Below are positions 33,399 to 41,710 of a DNA stretch of 64,000 nt, piece after piece; within the stretch, counting starts at the first letter, position 1; each line of letters starts with the position of its first letter. The position numbers and the translations under genes were made by a program. Location of the stretch: positions 99,714 through 163,713 of the forward strand of contig NZ_SWAR01000009.1 of the NCBI RefSeq assembly GCF_006386545.1. The letters run 5' to 3'. The notes beneath the pieces are model-generated. The model searched no databases and was not told the origin of the DNA. It saw only the letters and a program-made list of their open reading frames with translations. The stretch comes from Methylibium rhizosphaerae (GTDB lineage Bacteria > Pseudomonadota > Gammaproteobacteria > Burkholderiales > Burkholderiaceae_C).

Positions 33399-35117
33399 CT
33401 ACCGGCTTCGGAACACCAGCGTCGCGACCACGCCCTGACCGACGATGTGCAGCGGGACGTCTGTCGGCTGAAAGTCGAAGGGAAGCGCGTCGCGAAGCGT
33501 GGATTCGATGGGAAGTGCGCCCCCGGTCGGCGCCGGGACTCGGCGGCCTTGGATCGCCTGCGTCGCAAGAAGGCGCCATATCTCTCGGCCGCGTCCTTCG
33601 CGCCAGCGTGCTTGGCCGATAGACGACCCGTCCAGCCAGTCCTCGACCAGCCGACCCATCGCGCTGCGCTGTTCGGACGAAATCGCCCCCGCCAAGGCGG
33701 CCAGGATCAACTCGCTGCTAAACCAGGTCCACGCCCAATAACCGGCCAGAACATCCTCCAGGCACTCGCCCGTGCCTCGTAGTGGCTTGTAGACCGTGTC
33801 GGCATAACGAAGGAAGCGCGGCTGACCCGAGTGCAACTCATTCCAGGTCAGGACGGCCTCCACTCTTGCATGGAAGAGCAGCCTTTCGTAGGCCAGCCCT
33901 ATGACCAGCCGGGCCGCCTGCCGATCCGCATCAGCCGCAAGTCCTCTTTGACGCAGTTCTTCTGCCGCCGCGCTGACGACAGCGTCCAACCGACCTGCAT
34001 GGATGTAGATGCCCCAGGCTTGCTCGGCAAAGCAGTGATGCGGCTGGTACCAACCCAGGGATGCAAGGCCGACCTGCCCGAAGGCCTCGCAGGCCCGAGA
34101 GATCGCTTGCTGCTTCTTGGGGAAGTCAAACTGCCGCACCTCTTCAAGCCGCTTGAGCCAGGACGGCTCGCGCGGGTCGAAAGGCCGAGCCGTCACGACG
34201 ACCTCGCCATCGGCGACCAGGTGCGAATTGGCGACATCCGGTCGAAGTCCAGACTGCCTCGGCTGAAGGAAAGCCCGCGCGAGGCACTTCTTGGAAGCCG
34301 CGCGAACTTCCGGGTATCCCGGAAGACCGCGATAGGGCGACCAGGTCACCAGCACGATGCGCTCACCGGAGTTGACCCCCTGCGTGACCCATCCCCGGTA
34401 CCGAGCGTCACGCGGCGGCGGATAGCTTGGGTTCACGCCCGAGCGGATGGCCATCTCGACCTTCTTGTGGATCACCTCTGGCGCCCACGACGTTCGGATC
34501 CGCACGGCCAAACCTTGCGGCAATCGGTTGGCGATGTCCCGCGTGACGCCGTCGAGAATCTCTGCTGGCAACCGTGGTACGCCTGATTTGGTCACCGACA
34601 CCTGCAGGCCGGCCGCAGGTTCGTCAACCGACGACACGGGAAGCAGGTCATTTGCGAGCTCCATGACCGCTGCGGAGGCCGCAGCGGCGGCACGCCACGC
34701 TCGGAGCTTTGCATCGAGCGTGATGGCGGCGTCGTGCACATCGGCTGGAACGAAGGCCGGTCCATTCATCGGCGCACGCGCCATGCACAGCGCCAGCTCA
34801 TGCCCTGAAGCAACACACAGGACGGCATGCCCATGCAGCCGGATCGCTTCGCCTCGCGGAATGCGATCCTTGTGATTCGCCCTCTGGAGGCTCGAGGCCA
34901 AGGCCGCTTCGATGCTACGCCCGCACTGCCGCATTGCTGCGAGTTCGTCCTTTAACCGAACGCCCCGAGCGGGAACCGCAACCTCAAACGCACCATCGCG
35001 AAGAACCGGCAGGTACTCAGCCGAATCCACCGGGACCAGGACGGTGATCAGATCGGCCCGCGATTCCAGATGAAGCTCAATCTCCTGCCAGATCCTGGAG
35101 GAGGGCAAAGGTGGCAT
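33399..35117 (-). CDS. Hypothetical protein, possible metalloprotease-like segment
   Basis: 572 residues from ATG 35117 (TTG 35120 is adjacent). The family is not recognised. The C-terminal half has FHARVEAVLTWNE followed about 25 residues later by GECLEDVLAGYWAW, a spacing that recalls predicted zinc-peptidase families with HxxxE and a downstream LEE motif; this is weak. Pro/Arg-rich segments in the middle (RSGVNPSYPPPRDARYRG) look surface exposed. No signal peptide or membrane segment. It lies upstream of the WYL promoter and downstream of the mobilisation genes on the same strand, and may be independent of both. Confidence 0.5.
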   Translation of the reverse strand: MPPLPSSRIWQEIELHLESRADLITVLVPVDSAEYLPVLRDGAFEVAVPARGVRLKDELAAMRQCGRSIEAALASSLQRANHKDRIPRGEAIRLHGHAVLCVASGHELALCMARAPMNGPAFVPADVHDAAITLDAKLRAWRAAAAASAAVMELANDLLPVSSVDEPAAGLQVSVTKSGVPRLPAEILDGVTRDIANRLPQGLAVRIRTSWAPEVIHKKVEMAIRSGVNPSYPPPRDARYRGWVTQGVNSGERIVLVTWSPYRGLPGYPEVRAASKKCLARAFLQPRQSGLRPDVANSHLVADGEVVVTARPFDPREPSWLKRLEEVRQFDFPKKQQAISRACEAFGQVGLASLGWYQPHHCFAEQAWGIYIHAGRLDAVVSAAAEELRQRGLAADADRQAARLVIGLAYERLLFHARVEAVLTWNELHSGQPRFLRYADTVYKPLRGTGECLEDVLAGYWAWTWFSSELILAALAGAISSEQRSAMGRLVEDWLDGSSIGQARWREGRGREIWRLLATQAIQGRRVPAPTGGALPIESTLRDALPFDFQPTDVPLHIVGQGVVATLVFRSR

Positions 35118-35253
35118 CAATAGTTCCGGTTAGGTGGCATGGCTCGTCAGCGGTGCGAGCAAGTCACCATGCCACCACGTTGCCACGATGACAGCATTCT
35201 GACGGACGAAGATGCACATGGATTCGCAGGGGCAGACGGCAACGGAGGCGCCG

Positions 35254-35919
35254 TCAGCGCGCCCTGTGCGTGCCCGCGACGCAGCCGTGCACGGCCGCCT
35301 TGTGCCGCTCGTTCAATAGCCGCGATGCGGCCGGCAGTCCGTATGCTCCAGCAACGTGTCTGGCGATCGAACGCAGGGTCGACGAGTTCCGCTCCGGAAG
35401 CTTGCAAGCTGGCGAGCCGGCGACCATCAGCGCCAGGACGATATGAACATGCAGATGTTGCCGGTCGCCGTGCGGCACGACGATCATTGGGAAGTGTTCA
35501 CCAACACCCAGGTTCTCCAAGGCATCCAGCGCAATGTGGACGGCTTTCGAGTGAACCGAGTTGCTCCCCATGGTGCTTCGCACCGTCGAACCCAAGCCGG
35601 CCCGTCGACTAAGCTTGGGCGAGTAACTGATGACAATGTGGCTGTACACGCGTCGGGGCAACCGTCCACCGCCCGTCCAACCCGCTCGGATGAATGCAAA
35701 CATCTGGTGTGCTAGATCCGTCGCTGCGTTCCGCGCGTCGAGCCCCCATGGCAGATGGCGCTGTACCACGCGACGCGTGACAGGCGGTCCAGCCAAACGC
35801 AAGTGGGCGCCGGTCTCCTGTTCGCCAGTTTGCGCAGCAAATAGATAGCGCAGGAGCCGGGCAAGGTCGCCTGGCCGCTGCGGCTCCACCGCGGCGTACG
35901 GCAGGATCTTGATGATCAA
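35254..35919 (-). CDS. Short relaxase-like mobilisation protein
   Basis: 221 residues. HGDRQHLHVHIVLALM (about 146-161) is the three-His metal site of MobA/VirD2-type relaxases, and Tyr residues near the N-terminus (ILPYAAV, LLRYLF) could be the nicking Tyr. The protein is little more than the minimal catalytic domain and lacks primase or helicase extensions. The start TTG 35919 overlaps the MobC-like stop. It should nick an origin of transfer so that the island can be moved by another element's conjugation machinery, as no secretion genes are present. Confidence 0.7.
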   Translation of the reverse strand: MIIKILPYAAVEPQRPGDLARLLRYLFAAQTGEQETGAHLRLAGPPVTRRVVQRHLPWGLDARNAATDLAHQMFAFIRAGWTGGGRLPRRVYSHIVISYSPKLSRRAGLGSTVRSTMGSNSVHSKAVHIALDALENLGVGEHFPMIVVPHGDRQHLHVHIVLALMVAGSPACKLPERNSSTLRSIARHVAGAYGLPAASRLLNERHKAAVHGCVAGTHRAR

Positions 35920-36335
35920 GCCACACTCCGCCCGGCGATTCGCTGGATCTGCTCAATCGCGTCGGCCAGTTGCGCCCGAGCCTCAGCCCGCCGATGCCGC
36001 GAGATGCGCCCTTCGAGAGTCTCAACGACGTAGCCCAGGCCAACGACGAGGTTCGCCAGCGTTACTACGTCATCGTGGATCGTAGATGGATAGATCCCGT
36101 CGGCGATGCCGAGCGACGGCGGGGCTACGCCCGCCTCGCCGCCGAGCAACCGCTGGATCGCCTGCCGGATCAGGGCCGACCGACTGACGTTTCTCCGCTT
36201 GGCCTCAGACATCAACGCCGCGCTCTCCTCAGCCGTCAGATGGACGCTGGTGGGGCGCACACCCGACCGCCGTGGTGTTGACACCGCGCGGTCGGACCGC
36301 TCTTTCGGTGCGCCTCCAATGACCTTCTTGGGCAT
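35916..36335 (-). CDS. MobC-like ribbon-helix-helix relaxosome protein
   Basis: 139 residues from ATG 36335. The pattern RPTSVHLTAEESAALMSEAKRR, then SRSALIRQAIQRLL (about 28-68) is a ribbon-helix-helix DNA-binding domain, followed by a helical tail (LANLVVGLGYVVETLEGRI) as in MobC accessory proteins. It directly precedes the relaxase with a 4-nt overlap. The 128-bp gap upstream of it (36336-36463) is the most likely place for an origin of transfer, though I see no convincing inverted repeat there. Confidence 0.65.
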   Translation of the reverse strand: MPKKVIGGAPKERSDRAVSTPRRSGVRPTSVHLTAEESAALMSEAKRRNVSRSALIRQAIQRLLGGEAGVAPPSLGIADGIYPSTIHDDVVTLANLVVGLGYVVETLEGRISRHRRAEARAQLADAIEQIQRIAGRSVA

Positions 36336-36463
36336 GCGATTCCTTCCTCTTGTATTCAATTCTCGACTATGTTTTCTTCTCGCCCAGCGACGGACAGCGC
36401 CCCGGTCTGCACATTGGTATCGATGCGCGGTCAGGACGGCGTTTCACGCAACGTGCGACGAGG

Positions 36464-36958
36464 CTACTGGTCTCTGCGGTCCGCCGGATCGGCAGCCTCA
36501 GCCGTCGCAGCGTTCGCTGCAATGCGAGCCTCGACCGTCCGCGCGATGCATCGAGCCCACTCCCACACTTCACGGTAGGCAGGAGCTGGCCAGGTTGCCA
36601 GCACGTAGTCACGCCCGGCAGGGTCGGCGCTCTCCAGCGTTCGCAGCAAACGGTCGCGGTCGCCGGTAGCGACGCACGCGTCAACGAGTGCTGCGATGTG
36701 CAAGCGAGAAGAACTTGCCGTCGACAAAACCGCTGCCAACGCGTCTAGTGCTTGCGCCTGGGCTAGCACGGCGATGGCCGCCTCCATGCGCTCTTTCAGA
36801 CAGACGACAGGGACGCCGCAAGGGCTGAATGTGTAGAGCCTGGCCTCGGGAGGCGCGCCTGGCGCGTGGCGAACCCATGCATGCACCTCGTCGTCCGAGA
36901 GAGGTCGCCATACGTCGGCCAGCAACGGCTCGTTGAATAGAGTCAGTCTTGCCTTCAT
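36464..36958 (-). CDS. Hypothetical protein
   Basis: 164 residues, no recognised domain. It is mostly helical (CLKERMEAAIAVLAQAQALD, EWARCIARTVEARIAANAA) and acidic towards the end. It begins MKARLTLFNEPLL at an ATG with no strong ribosome site. It lies between the AAA+ ATPase and the mobilisation genes on the same strand. Confidence 0.5.
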   Translation of the reverse strand: MKARLTLFNEPLLADVWRPLSDDEVHAWVRHAPGAPPEARLYTFSPCGVPVVCLKERMEAAIAVLAQAQALDALAAVLSTASSSRLHIAALVDACVATGDRDRLLRTLESADPAGRDYVLATWPAPAYREVWEWARCIARTVEARIAANAATAEAADPADRRDQ

Positions 36959-37060
36959 CGGTGCGCCTGATGTCGTTTGTAGGTTTGTAGATACCTTTGA
37001 ACAGAGCCAGTGTTGGCATGATCGACTCGCGGGTGGACAACACCTGCGCTGAACGAATCT

Positions 37061-38206
37061 TCAGGGCCGGAACCCGATAGGGCGCTGCTGTGGCTTGCTG
37101 TCCGGGACGTCGACGGACGAGATGGTCCACCGAGATTGCAGAGCTGCGCTGCCACACGCCCTCCGCAACTTTCCACGGATTTCGCGCGGCGAGCTATGGC
37201 TCAGCTTCTTCACCGCATCGTCACCGAGCCTGAAGCGCCCGATGTTCGGCTCTTCAGTGACGAGTCGACGCATGACGGATCGAACCATTTGTTCCGCCTG
37301 GCTTGGGTGCGGAAGCCGAATGTCGAACGGATGCAGTCTGCTGAGGATCGGCGCCGGCAACAGCGTGCGGTCGTTTGTCGTGGCCACCCAGAGAAGGGGC
37401 GACGCGTCGATGCATAGGCCAGGCACCGACTGGTCTCGGAACGACCGTGCGGCCGGCCTCTCGAGAAGTTGATAGAGCGGCCCGATCGGGCTGAAGCGCT
37501 CGCCAGGTGCCGATGCGGTCTTGTCGAGTTCGTCCAGCAGCACCAACTGATTTGCATAGGTGGCGCTGGTCAGCGTCGAAAAGATCAGCCCGGGAGAGGA
37601 GTTGGACCATGTGATCGCCGACCCGCCAATCTGCGCCCCTGCTTCGGCGGAGCTCATCTGCAGACGCACGAAGCCGCCCGCGACGGTCTGAGCGAGTTGC
37701 TCGGCGAACACAGATTTCCCACTTCCAGGGCACCCATCGAACACGATCGGATCGAGTTGGATGACGCCGTTACCCAGCTCGGCGAGAGCAGCCATCCCCC
37801 GGACATAGTCAATGACCCCGTCGAAGTTCGGAAAGTCCTGCTGCAGCGAGGTGAGTTCGCTTCTCCAGGTGGCCGGCAACCGGCGCAGCCGGCGGATCCG
37901 CCCCCCGACCGAACTCAGCTTTTGCGCGATGTTTGCATTGCGCCGCCGAAGTTCTTCACCGCCGATTTCGAGCTCCACGGCTGCCACCAGTTCGGCGACC
38001 GACTCACGGCTGCACAGGTAGTGAATGGGATCGAACCCTCGTTCGAGAGGACTTTCTTCGTCGAGGTCGAAGACATCGAACAGAACTTCTTCGATGGACT
38101 CGTGAAAGACGATCTCGGAGTTGAGCGGCAGCTGCAGCTGCTGCCACAGACCGTCGCCTGCACCCTCAGCTGGTGCGGCAGTGGTGGCGTGGGCCGTACT
38201 GGTCAT
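37061..38206 (-). CDS. AAA+ ATPase
   Basis: 381 residues from ATG 38206. Walker A is FDGCPGSGKSVFAEQLA (about 157-173), Walker B is LVLLDELDK, sensor 1 is LLWVATTND, and the Arg-finger region reads PILSRLHPFDIRLPHP. The AAA+ core is of the Lon/MoxR-like type; the N-terminal 140 residues are a helical domain without recognised family. No protease domain follows, so it is a stand-alone ATPase. It may remodel a partner among the small neighbouring proteins; no partner is evident. Confidence 0.75.
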   Translation of the reverse strand: MTSTAHATTAAPAEGAGDGLWQQLQLPLNSEIVFHESIEEVLFDVFDLDEESPLERGFDPIHYLCSRESVAELVAAVELEIGGEELRRRNANIAQKLSSVGGRIRRLRRLPATWRSELTSLQQDFPNFDGVIDYVRGMAALAELGNGVIQLDPIVFDGCPGSGKSVFAEQLAQTVAGGFVRLQMSSAEAGAQIGGSAITWSNSSPGLIFSTLTSATYANQLVLLDELDKTASAPGERFSPIGPLYQLLERPAARSFRDQSVPGLCIDASPLLWVATTNDRTLLPAPILSRLHPFDIRLPHPSQAEQMVRSVMRRLVTEEPNIGRFRLGDDAVKKLSHSSPREIRGKLRRACGSAALQSRWTISSVDVPDSKPQQRPIGFRP

Positions 38207-38591
38207 GCGATTCCTGTGTACCGACGAGCGCATCCCCCATGGTGCGCAACGCGTCAACAAGATCGCGACCCATCAGCCGCTATGAAAAGGTGTCGTGCAA
38301 CTCTAGCCGGCGGCCGCCAGCCAACCAAAAGAAATCGGACCGCGCCGGCCGAATCGTGGCGCGTACGCGTCAGCGCACGACGGACAGCGAGGGGCGCTCA
38401 GTGGGCGGCCCGGATGGGGGCCGAGACGCTCAGGTGCCAAACGTCCATGTTGTCTCGCTGCCAAGCAGCCCTCTTCGACCACTTTCCTGTACGTTTTGAG
38501 CACTTTGAGATTCAATTGGGAAAGTATCTGCCTCATCAAACGATGAGACTACAACCAAGAGCTCGGCGACGGCCGATTTAGGAGGCATGCG
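38207..38591. other. Divergent intergenic region
   Basis: 385 bp between the AAA+ gene (minus) and a plus-strand gene. The last 100 bp are less GC-rich and probably hold the promoter of the plus-strand gene. I see no gene, strong promoter match or repeat in the rest. Confidence 0.4.
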
Positions 38592-39101
38592 ATGTTTAGC
38601 GCGATGGAACTGACGCAAAACGCGGTGGATGGCTTCACGGCCGGGATCCGAAGCCTAGTGGAACAACGCGCCGCGCGAGCCGAGATGGAGGCTGTGACGC
38701 GGCAGTCCTCAGCGCAAGCATGGGCTGACTATGCGAAGCGCCTTGAGCGCGAGCGAGACGAACTTCGGCAGGCCGTGTCCACGCTCTTGGAGCGCCACGA
38801 ACAGGTTCGAGACCAACTCAATACCGTCCAGAACTGCTACATCAAGTACACGGCCCTGCTGGTATCACGGGTCAAGGGTCTCGACGAGACGGTACAGCGG
38901 AAGAGTGCCAACGAGTATGCGTACGAGAAGTTGCGCGAACACCTGGTTCAGCTTCTGCAAGAGCAGGGGGCTGGCGACGCCCATGCCTTGACCACCGACG
39001 ACGCACAGGTCGAGTTCCTCAAGATGTACTGGGACTACTTCATGGAACACAACGACGTGCGGCAAGGAGTGCCGACGTTGGCGGACGCTCTGAAGACCTG
39101 A
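38592..39101 (+). CDS. Hypothetical coiled-coil protein
   Basis: 169 residues. Residues 35-75 (YAKRLERERDELRQAVSTLL, then HEQVRDQLNTVQ) form a likely coiled coil, with further helices to residue 130. A strong GGAGG lies upstream of ATG 38592. No signal, membrane segment or enzymatic motif. Such proteins are frequent in mobile elements and often structural or adaptor-like. Confidence 0.55.
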   Translation: MFSAMELTQNAVDGFTAGIRSLVEQRAARAEMEAVTRQSSAQAWADYAKRLERERDELRQAVSTLLERHEQVRDQLNTVQNCYIKYTALLVSRVKGLDETVQRKSANEYAYEKLREHLVQLLQEQGAGDAHALTTDDAQVEFLKMYWDYFMEHNDVRQGVPTLADALKT

Positions 39102-39255
39102 TACGGCGCTTCATGGCGGTACTCGGCCGTTTGCGCAATGCGCGAACGGTGCCTTGGCCGGTCACCGGCTGGCTCGCAAGTTCGAGCCTCCGACTATCCG
39201 GCATGGATCAGCCGGGGATGAATCTGTCCGCACGCAAGGCGGATGACGATGGCAC

Positions 39256-39285
39256 TTGCTAAACGAAATTTTTCCGACATAGAAT
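39256..39285 (+). promoter_or_regulatory. Promoter upstream of the ImmA-type operon
   Basis: TTGCTA (39256-39261) and TAGAAT (39280-39285) are 18 bp apart in an AT-rich stretch, about 33 bp before the ATG at 39319. Confidence 0.5.
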
Positions 39286-39318
39286 CCGGATACGCGAAAT
39301 CGTCCACAGGATTCCCGA

Positions 39319-39978
39319 ATGACACCTTCGAACCGAGACACCGTGCCGGCCCTTTTGGTGAAGAACTTGGCCCGGGAGGTTGTGCTTGGGGTAGAGGAGG
39401 CGCTGACGGTAGGAGCTCAGCGCGCCTACACCGCCGCACGGGGCATGGATGAGGGGCACTTGCCTCACGTGGTTGGTCAATTGCGCCACTTCCATATGAA
39501 TGAGGCGTTCCAGCGGGCCTTGGCGACAGCAAACTCCTCTCCTTCGGCTCTTCGTGGCAACAGCATCGTCACGGGGCGGGCCGGGATTTTCACGATCGCC
39601 CGGTTCAACATCCCGGAAGGCTTTTGGATCAACGGGCGGCGCAGCCAGACACGGCGGCAGATGTCGTTCGCGAACAAAGCCATCGAACCGCTGGTCCAGC
39701 CTGAGCTCTTCGAGCAGTACCAGCCGCCTTCTGAGGGTGTCGCCTTCTTCGTCGCATGCTTCTCCGGTTCGCTGCAAACGCAGCCGGATTCGCCGGTCTC
39801 GATCCAGATTGCGGTGCCCGATCGCGAGATGCGCGGCTGGCTGTTCAGGGAACCCCTTGGCGAGTTCGTGAAGCGGTACGACCACCAGGACAGAAGCGCA
39901 ACGCAAGACGACCTCGCGGTGCCGAAGCTCAAGAAGCACGTCGTCAAGCGGCAAGACAAAGACGGAACATCAGAATGA
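39319..39978 (+). CDS. Hypothetical protein coupled to ImmA-type regulator
   Basis: 219 residues, no recognised family. A central strand-rich region (GRAGIFTIARFNIPEGFWING) and later VAFFVACFSGSLQ suggest a compact alpha/beta protein. The stop overlaps the next start (ATGA), so it is made together with the XRE/ImmA protein. In comparable pairs the ImmA protein controls or cleaves its partner, which could be a toxin or regulator; that is inference. Confidence 0.5.
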   Translation: MTPSNRDTVPALLVKNLAREVVLGVEEALTVGAQRAYTAARGMDEGHLPHVVGQLRHFHMNEAFQRALATANSSPSALRGNSIVTGRAGIFTIARFNIPEGFWINGRRSQTRRQMSFANKAIEPLVQPELFEQYQPPSEGVAFFVACFSGSLQTQPDSPVSIQIAVPDREMRGWLFREPLGEFVKRYDHQDRSATQDDLAVPKLKKHVVKRQDKDGTSE

Positions 39979-41186
39979 GTCGTGGCGCATTGCAGGGTTT
40001 CCGAAAGGAACGCCTGAGCCAAATCCTCGCTGCGCGCCGGCTGACGCAGGTTCAGCTCGCGTCGATGGCCGGCGTCTCGCCCGCCACGATCAGCAAGTGG
40101 CGCGCAGGATCTCAAGCGCCCGAGCGCGAAGCGCTGGAGCGGCTGGCCATGGTGGTCAATGTGACGCCAGAGTGGTTCACGCGGCCTGCGGCAACCAAGC
40201 TCACGCCGCCGCTGTTCCGCAGCAACGCATCGGCGCACGTGGCCGCTCGAGCAATGCTGGAAGCCCGACTCGACTGGGCGCAGGACGTCGCGGCCGCGCT
40301 GATGGAGTTCGTCGACTATCCCGCGGTGAACCTGCCGTCGCGCTCGTTCACGGATCCTGAGCAGATCACTTTCGAAGACATCGAAGTTGCGGCTTGCGAG
40401 TGCCGCGATAGGTGGCGTCTGGGGCGCACCGTGGTGCAGGACCTGATGCTGGCTGTCGAGGGAGCAGGTGTTGTCGTTGTCCGGGAGGAGACCGGGATCG
40501 CGCAAATCGAAGGGCTCTCTGCATGGAGCGAGGTCCTCGATCGACCAGTCATCCTCTTGTCCGCCGACAAGGACAACGGCTACCGCAGCAGATTTGACCT
40601 CGCACATGAACTCGGACACCTCGTCCTGCACAGGCACATCACTCGGCCGACCGAGCGTGATCGGCACAAGCTTCTTGAGCAGCAGGCTCACCGCTTCGCC
40701 GGCGCCTTTCTCCTACCGGCGGAGACCTTTGCAGCCGAGATTCGGGTACCGCCAACACTGGACGACCTACTGCTGTTGAAGCGTCGCTGGGGGGTCTCGG
40801 CCGCCGCGATCATCATGCGCTTGCGCGCCTTGGATTTGATCGACGAGGATGGCGCTTTGACGCTGTTCAAGCGTCGCTCGGCCCGGTGGGGTGCCAAGGC
40901 GGAGCCAGGTGACGGTGATCGAAGGCCGGAACAGCCGCGGCTGCTCCGTCGCACCATCGACTTGCTGGTGGCTGAGAACGTGATGCCGCTGGATGCCATC
41001 CCCCGGCACATCGGCCTCTCTGCTTCAGACATCGAGATGCTCGCGAGCCTTCCTGAGGGGTACTTCGCTGGCGGCACCGAAGGCAACGTGGTCCAGTTTG
41101 CGCGCCTGAAGTCCACAGGCCGGCCGTCTGCGCCAATTTCCTCCGGCAACACCGTGCTTCCGTTTCGCGACCGTACCAAGTCGTGA
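39975..41186 (+). CDS. XRE regulator fused to ImmA/IrrE-type zinc peptidase
   Basis: 403 residues from ATG 39975. An N-terminal Cro/CI helix-turn-helix (RLTQVQLASMAGVSPATISKW, about 18-38) is followed by an ImmA/IrrE metallopeptidase domain with FDLAHELGHLVLH (about 209-221), the HExxH-like zinc site. The C-terminal third is helical (RRTIDLLVAENVMPLDAI). Such proteins cleave repressors to switch mobile-element genes in response to stress. Coupled by 4 nt to the preceding gene and followed 21 nt later by a small gene. Confidence 0.8.
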   Translation: MSRGALQGFRKERLSQILAARRLTQVQLASMAGVSPATISKWRAGSQAPEREALERLAMVVNVTPEWFTRPAATKLTPPLFRSNASAHVAARAMLEARLDWAQDVAAALMEFVDYPAVNLPSRSFTDPEQITFEDIEVAACECRDRWRLGRTVVQDLMLAVEGAGVVVVREETGIAQIEGLSAWSEVLDRPVILLSADKDNGYRSRFDLAHELGHLVLHRHITRPTERDRHKLLEQQAHRFAGAFLLPAETFAAEIRVPPTLDDLLLLKRRWGVSAAAIIMRLRALDLIDEDGALTLFKRRSARWGAKAEPGDGDRRPEQPRLLRRTIDLLVAENVMPLDAIPRHIGLSASDIEMLASLPEGYFAGGTEGNVVQFARLKSTGRPSAPISSGNTVLPFRDRTKS

Positions 41187-41207
41187 TCCATTTCCCGAGA
41201 GACCGCC

Positions 41208-41456
41208 ATGACCAAGAACGCTAAGCAAACATCTGCCCGCATCGCGAAGCTCGCGGCTGAAACCTTGCAAGACAGCAAGGCCTCGCAGGTTGCCAAAAGC
41301 TTGGCGGCGTCTGCACTCTCGCAACGAAGCGGCCGCAAGCAAACCGGCGCGGAGATGGAAGACGTCGCGGCTCGTGTGCTCGCCAACGATCGGTCCGCAG
41401 AAGCTACGAAGGAGCTTGCGGCGTCGGTCCTGGCACAAGCCAACAAGCAACGTTGA
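41208..41456 (+). CDS. Small helical basic protein
   Basis: 82 residues, Ala/Ser/Lys-rich, with two similar segments (VAKSLAASALSQ and TKELAASVLAQ). It seems to be an internal duplication of an amphipathic helix. Third gene of the ImmA operon. The function is unknown; it is the last gene of the island. Confidence 0.55.
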   Translation: MTKNAKQTSARIAKLAAETLQDSKASQVAKSLAASALSQRSGRKQTGAEMEDVAARVLANDRSAEATKELAASVLAQANKQR

Positions 41457-41577
41457 CTTCTAGGTCGCGGCGAATGCGCCGGCGACAACGTACGTTCATG
41501 TCACCCTTCCCCGCATTTCGGGGTTACACTTCGGGGTGACGCTTTTGACCACCCTGGGCCAGGTCCAAGGTTGTCGT

Positions 41578-41587
41578 AAGTGCTTGA
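41578..41587. repeat. Inverted 10-mer shared with the left end
   Basis: AAGTGCTTGA here is the reverse complement of TCAAGCACTT at 1759-1768 near attL. Flanking bases raise the match to 12 of 14. It may be an integrase arm-type site; the left copy is also part of the terminator loop. Confidence 0.4.
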
Positions 41588-41631
41588 TCCGCCTCGCAAG
41601 AGGCGCGAGATTTAGAGATTTCGGTGGTGGC

Positions 41632-41648
41632 TCCCTGAAGCGCCACCA
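41632..41648 (+). repeat. attR, right attachment repeat of the island
   Basis: Exact copy of the 17-nt tRNA-Met 3' end at 1720-1736. The remaining tRNA sequence is absent, so this is an att site, not a second tRNA gene. Confidence 0.9.
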
Positions 41649-41657
41649 GATCCTTTC

Positions 41658-41701
41658 ATGAAGCGTTAGCAGGCAAGTGCCCGCTAACGCTTCATTGTTT
41701 T
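41658..41701 (+). terminator. Displaced native terminator of tRNA-Met
   Basis: A perfect 13-bp stem, ATGAAGCGTTAGC (41658-41670) / GCTAACGCTTCAT (41683-41695), followed by TGTTTT. It begins 10 bp after attR, where the tRNA ended before the island inserted. Confidence 0.85.
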
Positions 41702-41710
41702 GGGCACCGC

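Larger units (their letters stand above)
41457..41710. other. Right end of the island and junction with the backbone
   Basis: No gene. It holds the inverted 10-mer at 41578-41587, attR at 41632-41648 and the displaced tRNA terminator at 41658-41701. Confidence 0.6.

Noticed and set aside
41621..41648. Apparent second tRNA-Met 3' end
   Set aside because: Only 17 nt match; D-arm, anticodon arm and promoter are absent. It is attR.
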